A stretch of DNA of 64,000 nt. Origin: Hoylesella marshii DSM 16973 = JCM 13450 (lineage in GTDB: Bacteria; Bacteroidota; Bacteroidia; Bacteroidales; Bacteroidaceae). This document shows positions 50,879 to 61,612 of the stretch, piece by piece. A model generated the notes under the pieces. It saw only the letters and a list, made by a program, of their open reading frames with translations, made no database searches and was not told where the DNA came from. The position numbers and the translations under genes are program-made. The stretch is from assembly GCF_000146675.1 (NCBI RefSeq), contig NZ_GL397214.1, forward strand, positions 192,824 through 256,823, in the 5' to 3' direction. The first letter of the stretch is position 1; every line of letters starts with the position of its first letter.

Positions 50879-53770
50879 TTAGATGTTGCACAGTTGCCGA
50901 TAAGGACACGTAGCACAAATGCGCGGGTTGTCAGTCGGTATGAATGGTATAGATGGCTCATATATCTCGGTGAGTACCTGCATGAATCGCGTTTCGTATT
51001 CTTCAGCATAGTCACGCACATCTGCAATTCGTTCTTTACCGAAGAATAGGGTAGGGTCGTAGTTATCAGCCCCGCTATGCTGTATAAATAATAAGGCAGG
51101 ACTGACGGGCAGGTCATCGGGATTATACTCTTTCGACGTGCGCACAATGAGTGAATATAAGAGTGTTTGCAGGTAGTAATCACTGTGCTTGGTGAGAATC
51201 TTCGTCGTATCAAACACTTCCTCTACATCAGACAGTCGAGGTTGTTGTCCACTTCCCGTTTTGTAATCGACCACGCGTAGGAGGACTCCGCCTTGATTAT
51301 CGCTTACGCGGTCGAGTCTGTCAACCATACCACCCACCTTTATGTTCAGCGTGCCTTGCGAAGTGGTGATGGTAAACGAAGTTATCACTTTCTTTTCTAA
51401 ACCTTGGATGGTGAAAGGAGCCAAGCGGCGGTCTATCTGTAACAGCTGTTTTAGGTAATGAACAATCACCTTTTGGTTGATAAGCTGCAAGCCGTTGTAG
51501 TTCATCGGTTGTCGGTTGGCCTCTTTGATGTTGAAGAGTTCCTCGTCAAAGGCCTGTTTCACGATAGCAGCAAGCAAGTGGGGAGACTTTAAGAAACGGT
51601 CGATGTCGGTCTCGGTCACGGTCTCTCTATGAACATGCTCTTTGTAAATCAGTTCGGATGCACGGTGGAAGATGTTTCCGAAGCTGCGGTTGTCTATCTC
51701 TTCCTCTTCCATATTCTCGGGCTCTTTGATGCCGGCTACCTGATTGTAGTAGAATTGCAGCGGACAGCGCAGGTAGCGGTTGATAGCCGTGGGTGAAATG
51801 TAATCGAGCTGTTGGGTGAGCCGTTGCATCACGTCCTCCCCCTTTTCTATAGGTGTGGGCTTAGAGAAGATGGGCTTGCGACCGGCTTGCAAGGTTTGTC
51901 GTGCTATCTTCTGGTGACTTTCCACGAGCAGTTGTAACATAAAGCGGCTCATCTCGCCCGTTTTCCCCTCTTCGGTGGCATTGTTGTAGACCAATGTGAC
52001 ATGTTTGGCACGCTGTATCAGTCGATGGAAATAATAGGAGGAAATAGCCACTTTATGGTCAGTGGTGGTCAGTCCGTAGGCCTGTCGTATGGCGTGGGGA
52101 ATGAAAGAAGCGTCATTCAGTCCCTTAGGCATATTGCCTTCGTTGCAGGAGAGTATGAGTATGTTGTCGAAGTCGATGTTGCGCGTTTCGAGCATTCCCA
52201 TCACCTGAATGCCTACCGCCGGTTCTCCATGAAATGGAATAGAAGTGGATGAAACCAGCTGTTGGATGAGTCGTTCAAGTGTGTTGGAATCGACCGCAAG
52301 GTCTTCTTCCTCAATCAATGCGCAGAGCCTATTCAATAGTGTGTACATTCGGAACAGCGATTCCTGCATCAATGGGTCTGTCGCTTCCATGCGTTGGGCG
52401 GAGAGATTGATGGCGATACGCCGAATGAGGGTCAACAACCACCGGCAAGTTTGTAGGTTTTCAGGAGCGTCGGAGGGTTCGGTATGGAAGAGCAGGGTGA
52501 GCCCTTCGTCGATTGTCAGTTCTTTTTCTTCGGGGAAGAAACGTCTTTCGCTTCGTAAGCGGGCAAGCAGTCTGCCGCTGTTTTCGGAGATATAACGGGC
52601 GTAGGGATGACGCAGTAACGGACTGATGCTGCTGAGTCGGTAGCGGCAACGTCGGTTGCTTTTATTGTAGGAGCGCAATACAAGGAGCTGCGAGACCAGC
52701 GCAGCTACAGGCGATTGCGAGAGCGGATAGCCCGTAGTGATATTTACCTGTGTGGCTTCGGGCGGCAAACAATGGATAACAGTTGGCAGAAGGTCTTCGT
52801 TACACAACACGATGGCCGTCTTGCGGCCGGCCTCTATGCGGCCATTCTCTCTCAGCCAATCAGCGATATAGCGTGCTTGTATGTTTTCAGTTGGCGCAGA
52901 GATATAAGTCATCTCTTTGGGATGGCGTAGGTTATCGTAAAGTTCGTCATCGTGTGAGTTAAGTTCGTTAGGAAAATATTTCAGGTATTGACCGATGTAA
53001 TATCCAGCTTCGTGGACGGGCGACGGCTCTTTTGGCATGTAATACTTGTCGAAATCCCAGTAGAAGCATGCCTTTCCGTCTGATTTCAGCTTTGAAAAGA
53101 GCGTTTGCTCTACTTTCTGCAAAAGGTTGAAACCTACGAAAATATAGCAATCATAGTTGTATTTCACGCCGACATCCTCTACTACTTCGCGGTAAAGTGC
53201 TCCTTCGTAGGCAATGCCTTGCGACTTGATGAGGTCGTTGAACTGCCTGTAGACCTCGTATAGATTGTTCCACAAACGTATAAACTTTTCTTTGAGAAGA
53301 CTGTGTTGCTCTTCAGAAAAATGATGGAAGAAGCGTTTCAGCAGGGCTTTTTGTTCTTCCGTGAGATACGAAAGGTCGTCGTATTCGTGCACATCCCTTA
53401 GATTAGCGAACACGCGGCTTGCCTCCGCCATGTTCTTATCAATGTCGTCGAAGTCTGCAAGCAGCAGTTGTCCCCATCCATAAAAGCGGTCTATGGGTTC
53501 ATTAGAGCCGGTAATGTCAGAGAAACACTTGTAAAGGTCGCTGATGAGCTTGATAGGATCGCCGACTGTCAGACGGCTGTGACGACGAAAGAGGTCGCTG
53601 ATGGTGATATAAGCGGGGCTCCACAACGGTTTGCCTGCAGCCTTTGCTAACTCTTCATTGAGAAATAACGCCGCTCGTTTGTTGGGAAACACAATTGCGA
53701 TACGCGACAAACGATTGCCGTATTTCTCTATCAAGTCTTGTGCAACGCACTGTAAGAAAGTTTTGTTCAT
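50879..53770 (-). CDS. addB: AddB-like helicase-nuclease subunit
   Basis: 963-aa partner of the AddA-like protein encoded upstream. The N-terminus has a decayed nucleotide-binding loop (IVFPNKRAALFLNEEL), as in Bacteroidetes AddB-type proteins. A UvrD-like C-terminal half includes ILSCNEGNMPKG. The C-terminal PD-(D/E)XK nuclease has FGNIFHRASE and VVDYKTGSG. Four cysteines, one in YLRCPLQFYY (near 665) and C952/C955/C961 in CATCPYRQLC, match the 4Fe-4S staple of AddB. Together with AddA it should resect double-strand breaks for recombination. Confidence 0.92.
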   Translation of the reverse strand: MNKTFLQCVAQDLIEKYGNRLSRIAIVFPNKRAALFLNEELAKAAGKPLWSPAYITISDLFRRHSRLTVGDPIKLISDLYKCFSDITGSNEPIDRFYGWGQLLLADFDDIDKNMAEASRVFANLRDVHEYDDLSYLTEEQKALLKRFFHHFSEEQHSLLKEKFIRLWNNLYEVYRQFNDLIKSQGIAYEGALYREVVEDVGVKYNYDCYIFVGFNLLQKVEQTLFSKLKSDGKACFYWDFDKYYMPKEPSPVHEAGYYIGQYLKYFPNELNSHDDELYDNLRHPKEMTYISAPTENIQARYIADWLRENGRIEAGRKTAIVLCNEDLLPTVIHCLPPEATQVNITTGYPLSQSPVAALVSQLLVLRSYNKSNRRCRYRLSSISPLLRHPYARYISENSGRLLARLRSERRFFPEEKELTIDEGLTLLFHTEPSDAPENLQTCRWLLTLIRRIAINLSAQRMEATDPLMQESLFRMYTLLNRLCALIEEEDLAVDSNTLERLIQQLVSSTSIPFHGEPAVGIQVMGMLETRNIDFDNILILSCNEGNMPKGLNDASFIPHAIRQAYGLTTTDHKVAISSYYFHRLIQRAKHVTLVYNNATEEGKTGEMSRFMLQLLVESHQKIARQTLQAGRKPIFSKPTPIEKGEDVMQRLTQQLDYISPTAINRYLRCPLQFYYNQVAGIKEPENMEEEEIDNRSFGNIFHRASELIYKEHVHRETVTETDIDRFLKSPHLLAAIVKQAFDEELFNIKEANRQPMNYNGLQLINQKVIVHYLKQLLQIDRRLAPFTIQGLEKKVITSFTITTSQGTLNIKVGGMVDRLDRVSDNQGGVLLRVVDYKTGSGQQPRLSDVEEVFDTTKILTKHSDYYLQTLLYSLIVRTSKEYNPDDLPVSPALLFIQHSGADNYDPTLFFGKERIADVRDYAEEYETRFMQVLTEIYEPSIPFIPTDNPRICATCPYRQLCNI

Positions 53771-56700
53771 TTCACTTCAATGATTTGATTGCTGAATACG
53801 AGCCAAATGAATCCTTTGACATGGCGGTTTCCCATCTCCTCCAACAGACGCATGTAGCTGCGCACCTGTTCGTGGTAGGCCGGCCTTTCACGCCCAAACT
53901 TAAAGTCTACCACAAGGGTCTCGCCATCGTGTTGCATCACACGGTCTGGGCGATGTTTTACGGCTTCGCCTGTTTTTGCATCAACAGAGAGTATCGTGCA
54001 TTCATTGAAAATTTCCCATTTATCGGAGAACCAGTCTGCTACTACGGGATTGGAAAACTTCTCCCGCAGCGTTGCACGCAATTCCTCGGCCGTCAGTTCC
54101 TCGTCATAGAGAATGCCGTTGAACTCGAAATCGCGCAGCGTAGGTTCTATATCGTCTGCAGTGCGGATAGCGGAGAAAAGGCGATGCAACACGTTGCCCA
54201 TCTTGATGTATTGGCTTTGCGGGTTTTCATCCTTGTCGGTCTCAATGAAATCTTTACTTGGATTGCTCTGCCGAAATGCTATTGAACTACGGAAAGTCTT
54301 CATAGACGGGTGACAGGCTGTTACAGGTTGCAGGAATACATTCTGCGTATCGCGGCTCGATGTCTGTTTTGGCACGTAGATATTGCCGTATTCAAAGACG
54401 ATGGATGCCGTTTTCTCGCCGCCCGATTCGGTCACTGTTGCCCCATCAAGGCTATTGGGCAAGGTTTCTATTACATCTTTTATGACGGCCGAACGCGTAT
54501 TGTCTCCCTTTCGTTTGCCGAAAACCACAAGGTTGTGGCTGGCACGTGTGAATGCTACATATAAAAGGTTGAGGTTATCAACCGTGTTTTGCAGATGTTC
54601 ATGTATGTAGTCTTGCTCGTAGATAGTGCCGCGCATACGCTTCGGATAGTAGTCGATGGGCACGATGGGCAGTTCGTTGAACGGTGCAACGGCCGGTCTG
54701 CACCATATTGTATCGCCTAATTTTTCGAGTTGCCAATCGCAGAACGGGATGATGACATGGTCGTATTCCAACCCTTTACTCTTATGAATGGAGATGAGCC
54801 GGATACCATCGGCTACGTCGCTTTGTATGGTATATTCGTGCAGCGAGTTGTCCCATTCGCGCAGAAAGGCATCAATATCGGCGGTATTTTCTTTCAGGTA
54901 GTCGTTCAGCCGGTCGTAGAATGCGCAGACATAGGCACCTTGTTCAGGCAAAGTGTCTAAGCTGAAAATATCGTAGAGTCGTTCTACCAAGTCATAGAAC
55001 GGCATCGAGAGTAGCTCGTAGGTATGTTCGGTAAACTCGGCAGGCAGGCAGGCATCCAGCGCATCCTTGTCGGCGAGCAGTTTGCTGTCGGTATTTTTGT
55101 GGCCGAGTACTCCTTTCCGGTAGGCTTTTACGAGGCTGGCCTTTGCGAGTAAGTCCTGTTCGTGGGTTAATACCTGCAAGGCATTAATCATTATCTGCAC
55201 AGCGAGTGAGGCATCAAGGCGGAATGCTTCGTCTGAAACAAGCGGCATATCAGGGCATTCACGCATGAAGAAATCGGCGATGACGGGAATGTCTCTGTTC
55301 CATCTTACAAGGATGGCAATGCGTGAAAGCGATATGCCGAGGGCAACGAAACTTTGCAGCATATCTTTCATGCGGCGCAATACTTCTTGTTGATAATCGT
55401 CTTCGGGCAGCAGTTCTATACGCACGTATCCGTTGTCGGCACGCTTTTCGGGTATTTGTTGCTCCACATCGGCATAGGCTTTGCCGAGCTGTGCGATTTC
55501 CGGAGCATCGCTTTCGGCTCGCAACCGCTCCGTTTCCCGCGCTGCAGCGGCAGCAAAGAAGTGATTGTTGAATGCAATGATACGCCTTTGAGAACGATAA
55601 TTGGTGTCCAATGGCAGTATTTCCATTTCGGCGCGGCTTTGTTCAAACTCCGTCTCAATATTGTTCAGAAGCCGCCAATCACCGGAACGCCAGCGATAAA
55701 TGCTCTGCTTCACGTCGCCCACGATCAGGTTTTTTTTGCCGTGTCCCATGCATTCGCGCAGCAAAATCTTGAAATTCTGCCATTGCACGGTGCTTGTGTC
55801 TTGGAACTCATCTATCATGATATGTTCTAACCGTGTACCAATTTTCTCGAAGATGAAAGGCGAATCGGTGTCCTTGACTAAGCGATGAAGAAAGGTTTGC
55901 GTATCGCTGAGCATGAAACGGTTTAACTCGCTGTTGATGTTACGCATCTGCTGCTCGATGCTACCCAAAAGTCGCAGCTGGTCGAGATGACGCAATGTGA
56001 GTTCGGCAGATTGATAGAGAGACCATTGACGGGCGCGTTCCGCCTCGGTTTCGATAAGCAATGCGTGTAACACACTTTCCACCGCATCACGCACAAGAGG
56101 AGCGGTGTTCTTATCAGATTTCCTTACCCATTTTTCAGTATCTGCCATACAGTCTCTCACGCGCTGTCCTACGATATCGGCATCGAATGTTCCGTTACGC
56201 AGTTTGATGAAATAGCTGCATATCCCCGTTGAGCCGTATGCAAATGAATCGATGCTAAGTCCGCGTTCATCGAGTGTGCGGAAGAACGTCTCTCCATAGC
56301 TTTTTATCCGCTGCACGGCAGTTTCTTTTAGGGTACGGAGTTTCTTCATGTATTCGGTAAAGAAGTGTTCGTCGGCAAATCGCTTGTGCAGTACATCGCT
56401 GTTTTGCTTGTAGAACTCCTTGAAGATGTTCTCGCCGAAGCGTTTGAGTTGGCCGATAATATTCCATGATTTATCTTCCGAGATGTTGTTCTCAATATAT
56501 CGGATAATCCAATTCAACATGACGTTGTGTTCGTCGAGCTCTTCTATCAGCTTATCCACGGCCTGTTGCTCCACTTGTCGGTCGTTCAGTTCCACGCGCA
56601 AGTTGGCATTTAAGTCGAGTTCTCTTGCCAGATTCCTCAACACACTTTGAAAGAAAGTATCTATCGTCTCTACCCTGAAATAGCTGTAGTTGTGTAAGAG

Positions 56701-57033
56701 TAAGCGCAGGGCAATGCCGGCACGCTCTGCGGCGACAGCGGGCGACAGTTCGAGCGTGTGGCAAATCCGGTCGGTATAGGCCTGCGAATCGGGCAACAAC
56801 TTCCATATTCCGTAGAGTTGGCCGAGGATTCGCATCTTCATCTCTTCGGTTGCTTTGTTTGTAAAGGTAACAGCAAGGATGGAAGCGTAAGCGTATGGGT
56901 CGCGTATAAGCAGTTTCATATACTCCACGGCCAAGGTAAAGGTCTTTCCACTGCCTGCACTTGCCTTGTAGATGGTGAGAGATTTTGGCGTTTCAACCGT
57001 GTGTGAAAGTCTTTCCGCGGTGTTTTTCTCCAT
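53767..57033 (-). CDS. addA: AddA-like UvrD/Rep helicase-nuclease
   Basis: 1088-aa superfamily 1A helicase with a C-terminal nuclease. Motifs: Walker A KASAGSGKTFTLAVEYM (about 23-39), motif II DEFQDTSTVQWQNF, motif III VGDVKQSIYRWRSGDW, motif V ISIHKSKGLEYDHVIIPF, motif VI LLYVAFTRASHNLVVFG. The nuclease motif is VVDFKFGRERPAYHEQV near 1045. The stop overlaps the addB start by four bases (ATGA), so the two subunits are translationally coupled in stoichiometric amounts. Confidence 0.94.
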   Translation of the reverse strand: MEKNTAERLSHTVETPKSLTIYKASAGSGKTFTLAVEYMKLLIRDPYAYASILAVTFTNKATEEMKMRILGQLYGIWKLLPDSQAYTDRICHTLELSPAVAAERAGIALRLLLHNYSYFRVETIDTFFQSVLRNLARELDLNANLRVELNDRQVEQQAVDKLIEELDEHNVMLNWIIRYIENNISEDKSWNIIGQLKRFGENIFKEFYKQNSDVLHKRFADEHFFTEYMKKLRTLKETAVQRIKSYGETFFRTLDERGLSIDSFAYGSTGICSYFIKLRNGTFDADIVGQRVRDCMADTEKWVRKSDKNTAPLVRDAVESVLHALLIETEAERARQWSLYQSAELTLRHLDQLRLLGSIEQQMRNINSELNRFMLSDTQTFLHRLVKDTDSPFIFEKIGTRLEHIMIDEFQDTSTVQWQNFKILLRECMGHGKKNLIVGDVKQSIYRWRSGDWRLLNNIETEFEQSRAEMEILPLDTNYRSQRRIIAFNNHFFAAAAARETERLRAESDAPEIAQLGKAYADVEQQIPEKRADNGYVRIELLPEDDYQQEVLRRMKDMLQSFVALGISLSRIAILVRWNRDIPVIADFFMRECPDMPLVSDEAFRLDASLAVQIMINALQVLTHEQDLLAKASLVKAYRKGVLGHKNTDSKLLADKDALDACLPAEFTEHTYELLSMPFYDLVERLYDIFSLDTLPEQGAYVCAFYDRLNDYLKENTADIDAFLREWDNSLHEYTIQSDVADGIRLISIHKSKGLEYDHVIIPFCDWQLEKLGDTIWCRPAVAPFNELPIVPIDYYPKRMRGTIYEQDYIHEHLQNTVDNLNLLYVAFTRASHNLVVFGKRKGDNTRSAVIKDVIETLPNSLDGATVTESGGEKTASIVFEYGNIYVPKQTSSRDTQNVFLQPVTACHPSMKTFRSSIAFRQSNPSKDFIETDKDENPQSQYIKMGNVLHRLFSAIRTADDIEPTLRDFEFNGILYDEELTAEELRATLREKFSNPVVADWFSDKWEIFNECTILSVDAKTGEAVKHRPDRVMQHDGETLVVDFKFGRERPAYHEQVRSYMRLLEEMGNRHVKGFIWLVFSNQIIEVK

Positions 57034-57148
57034 GTCGTATTTCTTGTTCTGTCGGTTGTTCTCCTATGTTTATGCGGTTAGCATCCTATCCGTTTCCTCG
57101 TGTTTTGATTCCCTTCGTGGCGTAGCAAAGTTGCTTCGGTTTTGTAAG

Positions 57149-57226
57149 AGCTATGCTTTGAAGACGTGAAAGCTATGCTTTGACGCGCTCAAAGCTAAGG
57201 GATGACGATGCCAAAGCTATGCTTTG
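57149..57226. repeat. AGCTATGC-type array, locus 3 (22-bp period)
   Basis: AGCTATGCTTTG or a close variant starts at 57149, 57171, 57193 (AGCTAAGGGATG) and 57215, each exactly 22 bases apart. With the flanking A's each unit is the interrupted palindrome AAAGC-TAT-GCTTT. It lies between mscL and addA, both leftward. Confidence 0.9.
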
Positions 57227-57261
57227 AGAACCGTCTTCCTTAAGTGTTGATTTACAGACGA

Positions 57262-57666
57262 TTATCTTCGGCTGTCTGTCTGCGATTGTTCTTTCAGTAA
57301 ATCGCGAATCTCCATGAGCAATTTCTCTTCGTTTCCGGGTTCAGCAGGGGCAGCCGGCGCTTCCTCTTTCTTGCGTGACAGCACGTTGATACCTTTTATA
57401 AGCATGAAAATACAGAAAGCAATGATGAGAAAATCGATGACATTCTGGATAAACATACCATATTTAATATTGGCAGCTCCGATGGTAATGGCGAGTTCCT
57501 TAAAGTCTATTCCACCTGTCAGCACACCGATAATGGGCATCAGGATGTCGTCTACCATCGATGAAACGATTTTTCCGAAAGCTCCACCGATGATGACTCC
57601 CACAGCCATGTCCATGACATTGCCTCGCATGGCGAAAGCTTTAAACTCATTCAAGAAGTTGTTCAT
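57262..57666 (-). CDS. mscL: Large-conductance mechanosensitive channel
   Basis: 134-aa inner-membrane channel that opens on membrane tension and releases solutes on osmotic downshock. Start chosen at ATG 57666 ([36 protein letters not shown] described by position); the longer reading adds 14 residues overlapping the promoter region. Helix 1 is [20 protein letters not shown] and helix 2 is [16 protein letters not shown]. The cytoplasmic helical tail is rich in E and A. CAAATATA at 57706-57713 may be its -7 box. Confidence 0.96.
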   Translation of the reverse strand: MNNFLNEFKAFAMRGNVMDMAVGVIIGGAFGKIVSSMVDDILMPIIGVLTGGIDFKELAITIGAANIKYGMFIQNVIDFLIIAFCIFMLIKGINVLSRKKEEAPAAPAEPGNEEKLLMEIRDLLKEQSQTDSRR

Positions 57667-57701
57667 ACGTTTTATTTTTGCGATATTTTCTGTTGATAAC
57701 G

Positions 57702-57733
57702 TGTGCAAATATAAAAAATATTTTGTATCTTTG
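57702..57733 (+). promoter_or_regulatory. Probable gapA promoter
   Basis: TGTG (57702-57705, one mismatch), 20-base spacer, TATCTTTG (57726-57733). It overlaps the presumed leftward -7 box of mscL. The gapA leader would be about 135 bases. Confidence 0.45.
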
Positions 57734-57865
57734 TGGCCGATAACAAAGAAAAAACGAGAAAGAGAGTCGCTTTTTGTCTTGCGAAGACTTTCTGCAGAGA
57801 GAGTGTTGGCAGAGCGATGAATTTAAGGTAAAAATAGAACATAGTTTTCAACCCTTTAAAAATAA

Positions 57866-58894
<1,029 letters not shown>

Positions 58895-58916
58895 TTCGTT
58901 TTCAACGGAATATCCA

Positions 58917-58954
58917 TAAAAAGTCATCCGGTATTTGCCGGATGGCTTTTTTTT
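58917..58954 (+). terminator. gapA terminator
   Basis: CATCCGG/CCGGATG stem (58925-58931, 58938-58944), extendable by the flanking AAAAAG and CTTTTT, followed by eight T's. Confidence 0.85.
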
Positions 58955-58964
58955 CGTATTTTTG
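58934..58964 (+). promoter_or_regulatory. miaA promoter, nested in the gapA terminator
   Basis: TTTG (58934-58937) lies in the loop of the terminator hairpin. After a 19-base spacer, TATTTTTG (58957-58964) begins just past the T-run. Confidence 0.6.
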
Positions 58965-59036
58965 CACGGAGCAAGTTGCTTTCGGGCGGGTAATAACGTT
59001 GCCATATACCGCAGGGGTGAACCTCCTTTGGAGCCA

Positions 59037-59966
59037 ATGAATAAGATAATAACCATATTAGGACCAACGGCAAGCGGGAAAACTGAGCTTGCAGCAGCAC
59101 TGGCTGCCGACATCGGAGGAGAGATTATCAGTGCCGATAGCCGTCAGGTATATGAAGGTATGGATATTGGAACAGGCAAAGATTTGTCGGATTATCATGT
59201 AAATGGTATTGACATACCATACCATCTCATTGATATCTGCAAACCCGGTACGAAATACAACTTGTTTCGCTATCAGCAGGATTTCCATACTGCCTATGAA
59301 AAAGTATGCGCACGAGGGGCAATACCTATTCTCTGTGGTGGCACAGGATTGTATATAGAGGCTGTTTTGAAAGGATATGCCCTGTCGCCGGTGCCACAAA
59401 ATGAGGCATTGAGAAAGGAGTTGTATGGCCATTCGTTAGAGGAGCTGACGCAAACGCTGAAAAAACTGAAACGGGAAAACGGCTCTGTGATGCATAACCG
59501 CTCGGATGTAGATACGGTGAAACGTGCCGTCCGAGCTATAGAAATAGAGGAATACAATCGTGTTCATCCCTTGCCCGAACGACAAATGCCGCCCATTGAT
59601 GCACTGATAGTAGGCGTAGCAATAGACCGAGAAGAGCGTAGGAGAAAGATAACATACCGACTTCTCCGGCGGCTCAATGAGGGAATGGTAGAGGAGATAC
59701 GTGGTTTGCTCAACAGAGGCATTGAGGCCGAAGACCTGATATATTACGGATTGGAATATAAATACGTGACAGAGTATGTTGTGGGACGGCTTTCTTACGA
59801 CGAAATGTTCGACCGTCTGGAAATCGCTATCCATCAGTTTGCTAAACGACAGATGACGTGGTTTCGAGGAATGGAGCGTCGCGGATTCGTCATTCATTGG
59901 TTAGACGCAGGACTGCCGATGGAGGAAAAGATACAGAAAATAAAGGAACGATTAAGTTGTGAATGA
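59037..59966 (+). CDS. miaA: tRNA dimethylallyltransferase
   Basis: 309-aa enzyme that adds a dimethylallyl group to A37 of tRNAs reading U-starting codons. The P-loop is ILGPTASGKTELA, followed by IISADSRQVYEGMDIGTGKDL and ILCGGTGLYIEAVLKGY. I start at ATG 59037; the longer reading runs through the promoter. The protein continues GLEYKYVTEYVVGRLSYDEM and FAKRQMTWFRGM near the C-terminus. Bacteroidetes often carry two MiaA paralogues, and this one has the shorter form. It is followed at once by a lipid kinase gene. Confidence 0.93.
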   Translation: MNKIITILGPTASGKTELAAALAADIGGEIISADSRQVYEGMDIGTGKDLSDYHVNGIDIPYHLIDICKPGTKYNLFRYQQDFHTAYEKVCARGAIPILCGGTGLYIEAVLKGYALSPVPQNEALRKELYGHSLEELTQTLKKLKRENGSVMHNRSDVDTVKRAVRAIEIEEYNRVHPLPERQMPPIDALIVGVAIDREERRRKITYRLLRRLNEGMVEEIRGLLNRGIEAEDLIYYGLEYKYVTEYVVGRLSYDEMFDRLEIAIHQFAKRQMTWFRGMERRGFVIHWLDAGLPMEEKIQKIKERLSCE

Positions 59967-59967
59967 T

Positions 59968-60900
59968 ATGGAACAGACACGATGGGGCATCATCTACTGC
60001 CCGAAGCACGACGGGCTTTCACGACCGGCAAAGCATTGGAAGAAAATAGAACGATGTTTGGCGCAGAATGACGTAGACTTCGATTTCGTGCAAAGCGAAA
60101 ATTCCAAGAGTGTGGAGAGACTTGTCACCATGATGATAGACAACGGTTACAAGACGATTGTCATCGTTGGGGGAGATTCTGCTTTAAATGATGCCGTGAA
60201 TTGCTTGATGCGTGCAGAGAAAAAGGTACGTGATTCCATTGCGTTGGGTATCATTCCAAATGGCGTAATGAATGATTTCGCCCATTATTGGGGCTTCCGC
60301 GAGAGCGAAACAGACCAGACTGTAAAGTGGCTGAAAGCAAGAAGAGTGCGCCGGATAGACCTCGGTTGCATACGTTATACGAACAGAAAGGACGAAAAAT
60401 GTTACCGTTATTTCCTGAATTGCATCAATGTAGGACTGATAGCCACGATTATGAACCTGCGAAGGCAGACCCGTCGTGTCTTCGGTTCTCGCACCATATC
60501 ATTCGTTATCTCGTTATTGTTGTTATTATTCCAACGCTTGGAATATAAAATGCGCATCAAAATTAACGAAGATGTGATACAGAGAAAAATCATGACAATA
60601 TGTGTGGGAAACGCAGCGGGTTACGGACAAACGCCCAATGCAGTGCCTTATAACGGTCTTTTGGATGTTTCGGTGGTGTATCACCCTGAGATGACGCAGC
60701 TGATTGAGGGGATTTATCTCTTCTTGCGGGGAAAGTTTCTCAACCATAGGAGCGTGCATCCCTATCGCACGAAAGAAGTGGAAATATTGGCAGAAAGCCG
60801 CACGCTCATCGGAATAGACGGCCGACAGATGACAACTCCTGTGGGGGCATACCGTATTACTGTAGAGCAGGAAGTCATCAACTTCCTGATTCCCGCATAA
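59968..60900 (+). CDS. Diacylglycerol kinase-family lipid kinase
   Basis: 310-aa DAGK-catalytic-domain protein. The nucleotide-binding segment TIVIVGGDSALNDAVNCLM (about 63-82) resembles the GGDGT motif, with GDS in place of GDG. ALGIIPNGVMNDFAHYWG resembles the LGIIPLGTGNDFAR block with altered residues. The C-terminal strand domain has TICVGNAAGYGQTPNAVPYNGLLDVSVV. The altered motifs leave the substrate open. The ATG starts one base after the miaA stop; a GTG at 59959, with AAGGA 11 bases upstream, is an alternative start that would overlap miaA. Confidence 0.82.
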   Translation: MEQTRWGIIYCPKHDGLSRPAKHWKKIERCLAQNDVDFDFVQSENSKSVERLVTMMIDNGYKTIVIVGGDSALNDAVNCLMRAEKKVRDSIALGIIPNGVMNDFAHYWGFRESETDQTVKWLKARRVRRIDLGCIRYTNRKDEKCYRYFLNCINVGLIATIMNLRRQTRRVFGSRTISFVISLLLLLFQRLEYKMRIKINEDVIQRKIMTICVGNAAGYGQTPNAVPYNGLLDVSVVYHPEMTQLIEGIYLFLRGKFLNHRSVHPYRTKEVEILAESRTLIGIDGRQMTTPVGAYRITVEQEVINFLIPA

Positions 60901-60907
60901 ACCTCAA

Positions 60908-61612
60908 TCATCCGATGTTGGAAATCCGATGGATTTCCTCCATATTCATTAGTTTTATCTTCTTTCCGTCGATAGCTATCAGTTGTTCATTGGCAAAGGC
61001 CGAGAGCGTTCTGATAGCATTGCTCGTGGTCATATTGGAGAGATTGGCGAGGTCTTCGCGGCTCATGTAGGTACTGAGGGTGCGTCCGTCTTCCTCAATG
61101 CCATAGTTGTCGCGCAGAAAGAGCAATGCTTCTGCAAGTCGACCACGTATGTGTTTCTGGGTGAGGTTGACGGTACGGTCGTCTGAAAGTCCTAACATGG
61201 TAGAGAGTTGCTTGATGAAATACATGCTGATGCAGGCATTTTCGCTCATGAGGTTTACCAAAACATCGAGTGGAAGGAAAGCAACAATGGAGGGCTCAAA
61301 GGCCTTCGCCGCCGTTTTATAGTCTTCTTCGGCAAAGAATGCGCGGTAAGCAAACAGCTCGAAAGGCTTAATGGCACGTACAATTTGCGGACGTCCGCCA
61401 ACCCCATCCTTATAAATTTTCACTTTACCGCTTACGAGGCACATCATGTTTCGAGGACTTTCGTGCTCTTTATAGATGATGTCGTTTTTGTCATAACGGC
61501 GTAGCGTGAGATTTTCTACAATGGTTGTCCGTTGCCGTTCTTCAAGAGGAGCCCATAATTCCGACAGTGTATTTGCAATATTTTCTTTGCGTATTTTGTC
61601 TTTGAGAGTCAT
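60908..61612 (-). CDS. Crp/Fnr-family transcriptional regulator
   Basis: 234-aa regulator from ATG 61612. A cyclic-nucleotide-binding-like beta barrel (about 20-130; YDKNDIIYKEHESPRNMMCLVSGKVKIYKDG as a region) is linked by a long helix (VNLTQKHIRGRLAEALLFL) to a winged helix-turn-helix (MSREDLANLSNMTTSNAIRTLSAFANE). The barrel lacks the N-terminal cysteine cluster of oxygen-sensing Fnr, and the cAMP-binding residues are not evident, so the signal is unknown. It is convergent with the lipid kinase gene, with only 7 bases between stops. Confidence 0.88.
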   Translation of the reverse strand: MTLKDKIRKENIANTLSELWAPLEERQRTTIVENLTLRRYDKNDIIYKEHESPRNMMCLVSGKVKIYKDGVGGRPQIVRAIKPFELFAYRAFFAEEDYKTAAKAFEPSIVAFLPLDVLVNLMSENACISMYFIKQLSTMLGLSDDRTVNLTQKHIRGRLAEALLFLRDNYGIEEDGRTLSTYMSREDLANLSNMTTSNAIRTLSAFANEQLIAIDGKKIKLMNMEEIHRISNIG

